Shown: positions 1 to 5,682, numbered from the stretch's first letter. The stretch is 10,295 nucleotides of DNA from Alphaproteobacteria bacterium (GCA_017513365.1 JAFXFY010000080.1:1-10295), one strand, 5' to 3'. Made by a program: numbers and translations. The notes: generated by a model not told the origin, from the sequence alone.

Positions 1-2
1 GT

Positions 3-326
3 GCTATGGATATGTCTTTTTTGGCGGATTTGAAACAATTATGCTCTGGAGTGGAGCCGATTGTGGTTATACCGGCGGGGTTAGATAACTTAGAAACAGG
101 GGATATTGCCACTCAATTTGTTCGCTTAGGATGTTCCAGATTTATTGCAACCAGACTAGATGTATCGGGTGTATATGGTAATATTTTAAATGCCACCGCC
201 AATGGATTGGCATTAACTTATTATAGTATGGGACCAATGCCAACCGATTTGTTTGAAGCTTTTTCGGCCGAAAAGTTAGCTGATTTGCTGATGAAAACGC
301 CTTTATCTCGGGAGTTGCTCTCATGA
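3..326 (+). CDS. flhF: FlhF-like SRP-family GTPase, C-terminal end (5' truncated by window)
   Basis: This is the last ~107 codons of a gene whose frame is open through the left edge, so the ATG at 6 is internal. The fragment matches the end of an SRP-type GTPase G domain. It has a hydrophobic strand before PAG, a TRLD guanine-specificity motif (G4, usually T-K/R-L-D), then a glycine-containing helix and a strand, and a tail reading FEAFSAEKLADLLM, as in alphaproteobacterial FlhF. FlhF is a membrane-associated GTPase that sites the polar flagellum and recruits early basal-body parts. The P-loop and the N and B domains lie outside the window. The TGA stop overlaps the next ATG (ATGA at 323-326), so the two genes are translationally coupled. 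That partner is FlhG-like, which supports FlhF over Ffh or FtsY. No flagellar structural gene is visible, so the role in this organism is inferred from family only. Confidence 0.75.
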   Translation, partial: AMDMSFLADLKQLCSGVEPIVVIPAGLDNLETGDIATQFVRLGCSRFIATRLDVSGVYGNILNATANGLALTYYSMGPMPTDLFEAFSAEKLADLLMKTPLSRELLS

Positions 327-1114
327 CGGATTTGGCAGCATCGTTTATCTTGAAAACATTACATCGTACCAGGGGGCAAAATATTATTGTTTTGATGTCC
401 GGTGGAGGTGGAAATGGCAAAACTTGGGTGTCGGTTGCGATGGCAAGTATTTTGGCGGATAAAGGTCAAAAAGTATTGTTATTTGATGGTGATTTGGGGT
501 TAGCCAATATTGATGTACAACTGGGGATAACACCATACCATGATATCGGTGGTGTTTTAACATCAAAAGTGCCGATGAATAAAGCGATTGTATCTTATAG
601 AACCAGTGGGTTTGATGTGATTACAGGCAGATCAGATTCACATTCATTGCAATCATTAGATGCGGGAAGTATTCATTTAATCAAAGATGATTTAATGTTA
701 TTAGCGACACACTATGATACGTTGATTGTAGATTTGGGCAGTTCATCTAACCTTATGACGGATCTTTTTTCTATGGATGTCGGAACAATTTTATTGTTTT
801 GCACAGATGAGCCGACATCTTTAACTGGTGCTTATACAATGTTAAAGGAGTTAGCTGATAAAGGATGGGCAAATAAAGTCGGTATTGTTATTAATGCTGT
901 GTCTTCTTTAAAGGAGGGAAATCGTACTTACTATACGCTTGTTAAGGCCTGTGATGAGTTTATGAAAACGCCTCCACCGCTTGTCGGTATTATTCGTGAG
1001 GATATGTGTGTCAAACAAGCTTTAGATAATCGGCTCTCTGTTTTTAATGCTTATCCAGATTGTAGTGCGGTTAAAGATGTTCAGCACTTAATTAAAACGT
1101 TAAAAAAAGAATAA
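323..1114 (+). CDS. flhG: FlhG/MinD-like ATPase with altered Walker A motif
   Basis: A 263-residue SIMIBI-class P-loop ATPase of the MinD/FlhG group. FlhG is normally the ATP-dependent antagonist of FlhF and controls flagellar number and position at the membrane. Visible motifs are a P-loop at residues 26-35 (S-G-G-G-G-N-G-K-T-W), Walker A' (FDGDLGLANIDVQLG, 54-68, with D55 and D57), Walker B (LIVDLG, D137), and a TDEPTSLTGAY stretch, all typical of alphaproteobacterial FlhG. The oddity is position 28. The family has the signature lysine of the deviant Walker A there (S-G-K-G-G-V-G-K-T); here it is Gly, and the Val is Asn. The P-loop Lys33 remains. There is no obvious N-terminal FlhF-activating helix and no C-terminal amphipathic targeting helix. 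The gene starts inside the flhF stop codon (4-bp overlap). ATP binding may persist, but dimer-dependent hydrolysis is doubtful. The family call is fairly firm; activity is uncertain. Confidence 0.82.
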   Translation: MTDLAASFILKTLHRTRGQNIIVLMSGGGGNGKTWVSVAMASILADKGQKVLLFDGDLGLANIDVQLGITPYHDIGGVLTSKVPMNKAIVSYRTSGFDVITGRSDSHSLQSLDAGSIHLIKDDLMLLATHYDTLIVDLGSSSNLMTDLFSMDVGTILLFCTDEPTSLTGAYTMLKELADKGWANKVGIVINAVSSLKEGNRTYYTLVKACDEFMKTPPPLVGIIREDMCVKQALDNRLSVFNAYPDCSAVKDVQHLIKTLKKE

Positions 1115-1131
1115 AATAACAATTTTTGGCA

Positions 1132-1160
1132 TTGACAAATATGGGATTTTATGCCACAGT
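1132..1160 (+). promoter_or_regulatory. Candidate promoter of the small membrane protein gene
   Basis: A perfect TTGACA lies at 1132-1137. Seventeen bases on is CACAGT (1155-1160), only a 3/6 match to TATAAT. The -35 is convincing and the -10 is poor. Position just after flhG and 34 bp before the next ATG supports it. Confidence 0.4.
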
Positions 1161-1193
1161 GAATTTGTTATTTATTTTTTAGGAGGCATTATT

Positions 1194-1394
1194 ATGGCAA
1201 CTCAAAAAAAAGGAACAAAAAAAACGGTAGTATCTAAAAGTGTTGAAGCTCCGGTTCAAGAAACAAGTCTGTCAGCAAAAGATTTGTTGACTCGTGTTGT
1301 TTTGGTGTTTGAAACGGCTGTTTTATACTTTATTATTTTGTTCATTATCTTTGTGGCAAATAATTTTACCGTTATGTTTTTCCCGAAAGGTTAA
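1194..1394 (+). CDS. Small single-pass membrane protein, unknown function
   Basis: A 66-residue protein I do not recognise. The start is secure: a full AGGAGG at 1181-1186 sits 7 nt before the ATG. Residues 1-34 are hydrophilic, with a Lys-rich stretch (K5, K6, K9, K10, K15) and a Pro/Glu linker. Residues about 35-55 form one strongly hydrophobic helix (LVF-ETAVLYFIILFIIFVA), followed by a short tail ending FFPKG. The positive-inside rule suggests a cytoplasmic N terminus. It is transcribed alone, with a TTGACA upstream and a strong terminator 18 bp downstream, and is not coupled to flhG. Strong Shine-Dalgarno, own terminator and ordinary codon use argue that it is real. The size and layout would suit a small modulator of a membrane complex, but nothing in the sequence shows a partner. 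Confidence 0.75.
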   Translation: MATQKKGTKKTVVSKSVEAPVQETSLSAKDLLTRVVLVFETAVLYFIILFIIFVANNFTVMFFPKG

Positions 1395-1412
1395 ACGTTT
1401 TTCTTAAAAATC

Positions 1413-1453
1413 AATCCGTTTTTCAGGTTTTGCTTGACAAACGGATTTTTTTT
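1413..1453 (+). terminator. Long intrinsic terminator after the small membrane protein gene
   Basis: The left arm AATCCGTTT (1413-1421) pairs with AAACGGATT (1439-1447). After a 1x1 mismatch the stem continues with TCAGG (1423-1427) against CTTGA (1433-1437) around a 5-nt loop. Eight Ts follow at 1446-1453. The right arm contains the -35 box of the next promoter. Confidence 0.88.
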
Positions 1454-1462
1454 GTGTATAAG
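1434..1462 (+). promoter_or_regulatory. rpsD promoter, embedded in the preceding terminator
   Basis: TTGACA (1434-1439), a 17-bp spacer and TATAAG (1457-1462) make a near-consensus sigma70-type promoter. Transcription should start near 1469. The -35 lies in the right arm of the upstream terminator and the T-run lies in the spacer. Confidence 0.85.
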
Positions 1463-1468
1463 TATAGC

Positions 1469-1597
1469 CCTAATCCCTGAGAATGTGGGTATGCGGAATG
1501 AGCCGGATACCACGCTTTGTACGGAAAATCCGTTGACAAAAGACTATCGGGGCAACAACCGATTTCATGATTGAAATCAATAACGAAAGGCAAAAAA
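1469..1597 (+). promoter_or_regulatory. Structured 5' leader of rpsD, candidate S4 autoregulatory element
   Basis: About 129 nt separate the predicted start from the rpsD ATG. Four hairpins are visible: 1485-1496 with 1503-1513 (about 10 pairs, one bulge and one mismatch); 1517-1525 with 1529-1539 (TTGT-ACGGA against TCCGT-TG-ACAA); ATCGG 1546-1550 with CCGAT 1559-1563; and GATTTCA 1561-1567 with TGAAATC 1572-1578. The last two share 1561-1563, so they compete. The final hairpin ends 7 nt before the Shine-Dalgarno GAAAGG (1585-1590). S4 represses its own operons in other bacteria through leader RNA; that this leader does so is inference. Confidence 0.55.
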
Positions 1598-2212
1598 ATG
1601 TCAAAAAGATTAAGTTCTAAATTTAAAATTGATCGTCGCTTAGGCGTAAACTTGTGGGGCAAAGCTAAAAGTCCTGTTAATAAAAGAAATTATGGTCCGG
1701 GTCAACACGGTGCCAACCGCAAAAAACCGACAGATTACGGTGTTCAATTGCACGCTAAACAAAAATTAAAAGGCGTGTATGGTAACGTATCTGAAAAACA
1801 ATTGCGTAAATATTATGCCGAAGCTATTCGTCGTAAAGGCGATACATCCGAAAACTTAATCGGTATTTTGGAATGCCGTTTGGATTCCGTTGTCTATCGT
1901 ATGAAATTTGTATCTTCCGTGTTCGCCGCTCGTCAATTCGTCAGCCACGGCCACGTGATGGTAAACGGTAAAAAAGTAAACATTCCGTCCTATATGGTTA
2001 AACCGGGCGATGAAATCAGCGTTCGTAACAAAGCTAAAGAAATGGCTTTTGTGATTGAAGCCGGCGCTGCGACAGATCGTGAAGTTCCTGATTATATGGA
2101 AGTGGATGCTAAAAACTTTACCGGCAAATTCATTCGTGTACCGAAATTGGCCGATGTTCCATATGCAACACAAATGGAACCGAATTTGGTGGTGGAATTC
2201 TACTCTCGTTAA
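1598..2212 (+). CDS. rpsD: 30S ribosomal protein S4
   Basis: A 204-residue protein, close to the usual 205-206. S4 is a primary 16S rRNA-binding protein that nucleates assembly of the 30S body and helps form the mRNA entry site. The N-terminal domain (1-93) carries the family stretches KIDRRLG, KSPVNKRNYGPGQHG and GVQLHAKQKLKGVYG. The S4 RNA-binding domain spans about 94-155 (CRLDSVVYRMKF, ARQFVSHGHVMVNG). The tail ends EPNLVVEFYSR. The N terminus lacks the four zinc-binding cysteines of some S4 proteins and is the cysteine-free type usual in Alphaproteobacteria. The start is the ATG at 1598, 7 nt after GAAAGG; an in-frame TTG at 1571 is rejected because it adds nine non-family residues and lies in a leader hairpin. 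The gene is monocistronic, with its own promoter, leader and terminator. Confidence 0.98.
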   Translation: MSKRLSSKFKIDRRLGVNLWGKAKSPVNKRNYGPGQHGANRKKPTDYGVQLHAKQKLKGVYGNVSEKQLRKYYAEAIRRKGDTSENLIGILECRLDSVVYRMKFVSSVFAARQFVSHGHVMVNGKKVNIPSYMVKPGDEISVRNKAKEMAFVIEAGAATDREVPDYMEVDAKNFTGKFIRVPKLADVPYATQMEPNLVVEFYSR

Positions 2213-2235
2213 TCTTAACGAATTTGGATTTTATG

Positions 2236-2270
2236 AAAGCCTCTCCGTTTGGAGAGGTTTTTATTTTTTT
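2236..2270 (+). terminator. rpsD intrinsic terminator
   Basis: CCTCTCC (2240-2246) and GGAGAGG (2251-2257) pair around a GTTT loop, with A/T pairs extending the base and a T-rich run at 2258-2270. It sits 24 bp after the rpsD stop. Confidence 0.93.
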
Positions 2271-2274
2271 TATA

Positions 2275-2303
2275 TTGCAAATTATTTTGTTAGATGATAT
2301 AAA
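2275..2303 (+). promoter_or_regulatory. Promoter of the putative ncRNA
   Basis: TTGCAA (2275-2280), a 17-bp spacer and TATAAA (2298-2303). It is 5/6 at both boxes with ideal spacing, placed directly after the rpsD terminator. The predicted start is about 2310, immediately before a hairpin. Confidence 0.75.
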
Positions 2304-2309
2304 AAAATC

Positions 2310-2510
2310 AAGGCAAGTACTTTGCCCCGAGGTCTAGAAGCCTCTCTCTAATGCGTCCGACAGCGGATGAAAAATGCGCTTTCCAGCAAAGGCTGGAGGG
2401 TGGTAAAATAAATTATAGGGTATCCTTTTAATCAATATACCACACTATAATCATTAGAGATAGTTTCTAGCTTCCAGCCACTTTTTTTGACAAGAAAGGT
2501 GGTTTTTGTT
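2310..2510 (+). ncRNA. Putative structured non-coding RNA of unknown family (~200 nt)
   Basis: No protein gene fits between rpsD and 2537, yet a near-consensus promoter and a terminator bracket about 200 nt full of complementarity. A 5' hairpin pairs GGCAA (2312-2316) with TTGCC (2322-2326). Two nested long-range helices follow: CTAGAA (2334-2339) with TTCTAG (2465-2470), and TCTCTAATG (2345-2353) with CATTAGAGA (2452-2460), perfect over 9 bp. Inside are TCCG/CGGA (2356-2367), CTTTCCAGC/GCTGGAGGG (2379-2387 with 2392-2400, some G-T pairs) and GTGGTA/TACCAC (2400-2405 with 2438-2443). GGCTGGAGG (2391-2399) could instead pair with CTTCCAGCC (2471-2479), so a switch is possible. I see no tmRNA, RNase P or SRP RNA hallmarks. 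A divergent 6S-like RNA, or a leader regulating the gene at 2537, cannot be excluded. Structure read by eye. Confidence 0.6.
2478..2510 (+). terminator. Terminator of the putative ncRNA
   Basis: CCAC (2478-2481) followed by Ts pairs with GAAAG-GTGG (2494-2502), one G bulged, around a loop containing GACAA. TTTTTGTT follows at 2503-2510. The loop side contains TTGACA (2487-2492). Confidence 0.6.
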
Positions 2511-2515
2511 TAACA
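2487..2515 (+). promoter_or_regulatory. Candidate promoter of the secreted lectin-like gene
   Basis: TTGACA (2487-2492) with TTAACA (2510-2515) 17 bp on. The -35 is perfect and the -10 is weak. It lies within the ncRNA terminator, the same arrangement as upstream of rpsD. It would give a leader of roughly 15 nt containing the Shine-Dalgarno GAAAGGAAG (2523-2531). Confidence 0.45.
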
Positions 2516-2536
2516 ATTAATCGAAAGGAAGTTTAG

Positions 2537-2971
2537 ATGCAAAAATTAACCTTAATCTGTGCAATTTTATTAACGTCCGGTATTGCTTACGCTGAAGATA
2601 CTACCACTGAAACATGCGCAAATGGAGGAGGTACTGTGATAGAGGGAGCTGTTGCTGATACCAATGGAAATAAGCATAAATATTGTCTCAGTAAAATAAA
2701 TATGAATATGAATTGGTGGAATGCTTATTCTTGGTGTGATGGACAAGGACGGCGTTTGTTCAATTTAACCGATTGTAAAAATGGAGTAACAAGCTATTCC
2801 GGTAAGTGTTTGGAATTACAGGGGATGGGGCTTCCAACGGGATATTACACTTGGGTAGCAACACCTAAAAGTTCAACGCACGCGTATTTTATTTACCCAA
2901 ACGGTAGTATTGGTAATGGTGAACGTTCCAATCTTTCCAATGGATATAATGATTTGGCATTATGTTATTAA
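2537..2971 (+). CDS. Small secreted cysteine-rich protein, C-type-lectin-like
   Basis: A 144-residue exported protein. Residues 1-19 are a clear Sec signal peptide (MQK, hydrophobic core, cleavage after A-Y-A). The mature part has six cysteines (27, 50, 67, 80, 91, 143), an even number that could form three disulfides. The motifs NWWNAYSWCDGQGRRLFNL (59-77), YYTWVATP (103-110) and the final D-L-A-L-C-Y resemble a compact C-type-lectin-like fold: a W-x2-A-x2-W-C helix, a central W strand and a closing cysteine. Similar modules occur at the ends of some pseudopilin-like and surface proteins, but no pilin N terminus is present here. The Shine-Dalgarno GAAAGGAAG lies 5 nt before the ATG. It appears monocistronic and faces the convergent pgsA. 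Ligand binding is not shown: the calcium-site motifs of true lectins (E-P-N, W-N-D) are not evident. Function unknown. Confidence 0.7.
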   Translation: MQKLTLICAILLTSGIAYAEDTTTETCANGGGTVIEGAVADTNGNKHKYCLSKINMNMNWWNAYSWCDGQGRRLFNLTDCKNGVTSYSGKCLELQGMGLPTGYYTWVATPKSSTHAYFIYPNGSIGNGERSNLSNGYNDLALCY

Positions 2972-2995
2972 AAAAAGGAGGCCGTAGCCTCCCTT
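2971..2995. terminator. Shared hairpin terminator between lectin-like gene and pgsA
   Basis: GGAGGC (2977-2982) and GCCTCC (2987-2992) pair around CGTA. The flanking A-run (2970-2976) is a U-run on the minus strand, making a good terminator for uvrC-pgsA. The plus-strand tail (CTTATCTTTATT) is weaker. Confidence 0.85.
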
Positions 2996-2999
2996 ATCT

Positions 3000-3698
3000 T
3001 TATTCTTCGTCCATATATTTACGGCCGGATTTCCAATAATCGTATCCGGTCATAACGGTCAAAATTGCGGCTCCCCATAGGGCTACCATGCCGAGAGTCC
3101 ACAAAAATCCGCCCCAAAAACCGGTATATACATTAGCAACCATCAAAACCGGTAGGGCCACCATTTGGCAAGCAGTTTTCCATTTGGCCAATCTGGTAAC
3201 CGGACAGCCGACATTGATTTCTGCCAAAAATTCGCGTAAGCCTGAAACCAAAATTTCACGGCATAAAATAACAACGGCCGGTACGATACCGAAATCACCT
3301 AAACGCCCGGAGTAGGCCAACATCAATAAAGTGGCACCGACCAATAATTTATCGGCAATTGGGTCTAAGACTCTGCCAAAGCGAGATAATTGGTTCAGGT
3401 GTCTTGCTAAATACCCATCCATATAATCGGTAATGCCGGCAATTGCGAACAATACAACACTGATCCAAGCCCAAAATGGTGAAGGAATTGCCAATGTTAA
3501 TACGATAACCGGAATAGCCCAAATCCGAATCATTGTCAGCAAATTCGGAATATTTACTTTTTTAACAGCCGCTGGTGCTTTTTTGACAACGCTTGGTGCC
3601 TTTTTAACGACTTCCTTTGTTTTTGTGGCAGCTGTTTTTAAAGCCTTTTTGGCTGTTTCCTTGTTGATTTTTTTGAATTTTTTTGTCTTTTTTACCAT
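3000..3698 (-). CDS. pgsA: CDP-diacylglycerol-glycerol-3-phosphate 3-phosphatidyltransferase with Lys/Ala-rich N-terminal extension
   Basis: An integral inner-membrane enzyme that transfers phosphatidate from CDP-diacylglycerol to glycerol-3-phosphate, the committed step to phosphatidylglycerol. The CDP-alcohol phosphatidyltransferase signature is complete: D91-x2-D94-G95-x2-A98-R99-x8-G108-x3-D112-x3-D116. The core starts at about residue 48 with V-NIPNLLTMIRI, where most family members begin with M-NIPNLLT, and has several hydrophobic helices. The oddity is residues 1-47, a hydrophilic stretch with 18 lysines and VVKKAP-type repeats resembling histone H1 tails; it makes the protein 232 residues against roughly 180-190. 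No usable start codon exists at the core (the codon is GTA), and AAAAGGGA lies 7 nt before the ATG at 3698, so the extension is probably translated. It lies 43 bp downstream of uvrC, a pairing common in Proteobacteria. Confidence 0.93.
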   Translation of the reverse strand: MVKKTKKFKKINKETAKKALKTAATKTKEVVKKAPSVVKKAPAAVKKVNIPNLLTMIRIWAIPVIVLTLAIPSPFWAWISVVLFAIAGITDYMDGYLARHLNQLSRFGRVLDPIADKLLVGATLLMLAYSGRLGDFGIVPAVVILCREILVSGLREFLAEINVGCPVTRLAKWKTACQMVALPVLMVANVYTGFWGGFLWTLGMVALWGAAILTVMTGYDYWKSGRKYMDEE

Positions 3699-3741
3699 TT
3701 TGTTATCCCTTTTGTTATAATTCTATAATATTCTTATACAC

Positions 3742-5565
3742 CTAACCATGATAAAATGTATAGATTTTTTTTGCAATTTTTTCATTTATTCCCGGAACAC
3801 GCATTAACTGAGCAATAGACGCCCCTGCAATTTCACGTACCGACCCAAAATGTGTCATTAAATCCTTTTTGCGTTTGTCTCCGATACCTTCAATTTCCGT
3901 TAAAGTTTCGTGGAACATATTTTTTGCCCGTTTTTGTCTGTGAGAACCGATAGCAAACCGATGGGCTTCATCTCTGAGGCGTTGTATCAAATGTTGTAGG
4001 TTGCCCTTTTCATCTAAATGAATTGGATTGGTCGGTTGAGTGGATAAAAACAGTGTTTCTTTTCCGGCATTACGTTTTTCCCCTTTGGCAACAGCCATTA
4101 AGGAAATGGTTGTTATATTAAATTGTTTGAAAATATCCATAACGGCAGATAGTTGTCCTTTTCCGCCGTCAATGAGCATGGCGTCCGGTAAATCGTTTTC
4201 TTTTAATCCTCGGGTTAAACGACGGTGTAAAACTTCTTTCATCATACCGAAATCATCATTTGTTTTGGCAATACTGCCATCAATATTAAATCGGCGATAT
4301 CCTTTTTTTTGAAAACCCGATTCGTTTGCCGCCACCATAGCACCAACGGCTGAGGTACCTTGAATATGACTGTTATCATAAATTTCCACTTTGTTCAAAG
4401 TTGTGCGTCCTAATAATGAGGCTAACTCCATCCACGTATCATGAGATATTTTTTCGGATTGAATTTGTTGATTATAGGTCGTTTGAGCATTTTGCAACGC
4501 TTGGCTCATTAATTTTTTGCGTGTTTCTTTAAATGGTGGAACAGCGATTTTGACGGATTTTTCATGTTTTTGAGATAACACTTTATCAATGCCGTTTTCC
4601 GTTTTATGCGATACTAAAATATTTTTGGCTGGTGGTAATGTATCATAAAATTGCAATAAGAAAGCCGATAAAATATCACTTTCTGTTTTATCTTCCACAT
4701 GAGGCAACATATAGAATGTATTCCCACTGGTTTTTCCACCACGATAGAAAAATAATTGTACGCAAGCCATATCATTTTGTTTGAAAACGGCAACAATATC
4801 AGTTTCGCCGATATCGGCCGATGCGTCAGTAGATTGAATTTGATTTAAAAATTGAATTTTATCCCGAACGATGGCGGCTTCCTCATATCGTTGTTCGGCT
4901 GATAATGTTTGCATTTGGCGAACTAAATCATCTTGTAAGGCGATTCGTTCGCCCCGTAAAAAAGCACGTGCCTGACGAACTCGGTCCAAATAGTCATCAT
5001 GCGAAATACAATTGCAACACGGCCCCGAACACCGGCCGATTTGATAGAGCAAGCACGGACGGGTTCTATGATTAAAATAGGTATCGGCACAGGTTCTGAG
5101 ACCAAAAACTTTTTGAATTTCGGTGATTGTTTTATTGACGGCTAATCCGGAGGGGAAGGGGCCAAAATAATCTCCTTTCAGGTTTTTGGCGCCACGATAT
5201 TTTTGTAATCTAGGTGTTTCACCGGCTGTAATCAAAATAAATGGGAAAGATTTATCATCCTTTAATAAGATATTATAATAGGGGCGAAACTGTTTTATCA
5301 AATCACTTTCCAATATTAACGCCTCTGTTTCACCAGGGGTTTCAATTGTAATAACGTCATGTATTTGTTCAACCATTTGCCGAATGCGAAGGCTTAAACT
5401 GTCTAATCGTGTATAATTTGTCAGACGTTTTTTTAAGTTTTTGGCTTTGCCGACATACATAACAGTTCCATTGACATCTATCATCCGATAGACGCCGGAG
5501 TGTTCAGAAATGGTTTTTAATCGTTCTTGTAAAATGTTAACGCCGATTTTTTGTGTATTTGACAT
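3742..5565 (-). CDS. uvrC: UvrABC system protein C (excinuclease subunit)
   Basis: A 607-residue protein, full length for the family. UvrC joins the UvrB-DNA complex and cuts on both sides of bulky lesions in nucleotide excision repair. The GIY-YIG nuclease (about 20-100) has SGVY (23-26) and YVGKAKNLKKRL (37-48) for the 3' cut. Cysteines C159-x11-C171-x7-C179-x3-C183 match the known Fe-S cluster positions; C184 and C186 are extra. A UVR helix pair (RYEEAAIVRDKI, 226-237) contacts UvrB. The RNase H-like 5' nuclease shows YDNSHIQG (D397), LIDGGKGQL (D466) and RDEAHRFA (H535). Tandem helix-hairpin-helix motifs close the protein (about 555-605). No Shine-Dalgarno precedes the ATG at 5565, and a promoter lies directly upstream, so a leaderless mRNA is likely. 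It heads an operon with pgsA. Confidence 0.98.
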   Translation of the reverse strand: MSNTQKIGVNILQERLKTISEHSGVYRMIDVNGTVMYVGKAKNLKKRLTNYTRLDSLSLRIRQMVEQIHDVITIETPGETEALILESDLIKQFRPYYNILLKDDKSFPFILITAGETPRLQKYRGAKNLKGDYFGPFPSGLAVNKTITEIQKVFGLRTCADTYFNHRTRPCLLYQIGRCSGPCCNCISHDDYLDRVRQARAFLRGERIALQDDLVRQMQTLSAEQRYEEAAIVRDKIQFLNQIQSTDASADIGETDIVAVFKQNDMACVQLFFYRGGKTSGNTFYMLPHVEDKTESDILSAFLLQFYDTLPPAKNILVSHKTENGIDKVLSQKHEKSVKIAVPPFKETRKKLMSQALQNAQTTYNQQIQSEKISHDTWMELASLLGRTTLNKVEIYDNSHIQGTSAVGAMVAANESGFQKKGYRRFNIDGSIAKTNDDFGMMKEVLHRRLTRGLKENDLPDAMLIDGGKGQLSAVMDIFKQFNITTISLMAVAKGEKRNAGKETLFLSTQPTNPIHLDEKGNLQHLIQRLRDEAHRFAIGSHRQKRAKNMFHETLTEIEGIGDKRKKDLMTHFGSVREIAGASIAQLMRVPGINEKIAKKIYTFYHG

Positions 5566-5571
5566 AGGACT

Positions 5572-5600
5572 AGTGTATGCATAAAAGCGATAAAAATCAA
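5572..5600 (-). promoter_or_regulatory. uvrC promoter, predicted leaderless start
   Basis: On the minus strand, TTGATT (5600-5595), a 17-bp spacer and TACACT (5577-5572), 4/6 at each box. Seven bases beyond the -10 is the A of the uvrC ATG (5565). No ribosome-binding site exists between them. Confidence 0.55.
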
Positions 5601-5651
5601 GAACTCATTCAAATAAAGTGAGATTTATTTATTATTTATTAACTTTTAATG

Positions 5652-5660
5652 TGTTATGGT
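5652..5660 (+). promoter_or_regulatory. Candidate extended -10 promoter of the carboxypeptidase gene
   Basis: TG-T-TATGGT at 5652-5660 is an extended -10 box; the -35 position (5632-5637, TTATTT) is poor. It places transcription near 5667, just upstream of the Shine-Dalgarno at 5672, which excludes the in-frame ATG at 5656 as the start. Confidence 0.4.
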
Positions 5661-5682
5661 ATTAAAAAAATGGAGAGAAATG

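Noticed and set aside
1533..1538. Second TTGACA upstream of rpsD as another promoter
   Set aside because: No -10-like sequence 15-19 bp downstream; the bases are explained by a leader hairpin.
1571..1597. Upstream TTG start for rpsD
   Set aside because: It adds nine residues foreign to S4, lies in a leader hairpin and lacks a Shine-Dalgarno; the ATG at 1598 has GAAAGG at good spacing.
2310..2510. tmRNA, RNase P RNA or SRP RNA in the non-coding region
   Set aside because: No TTCGA-type T-arm or tag ORF, no RNase P core motifs, and no GGAAG-GAAGCAG SRP tetraloop signature were found.
5656..5682. Longer start for the carboxypeptidase
   Set aside because: The ATG at 5656 is part of the likely -10 box, and GGAGAG sits just before 5683; the extension also spoils the signal peptide.
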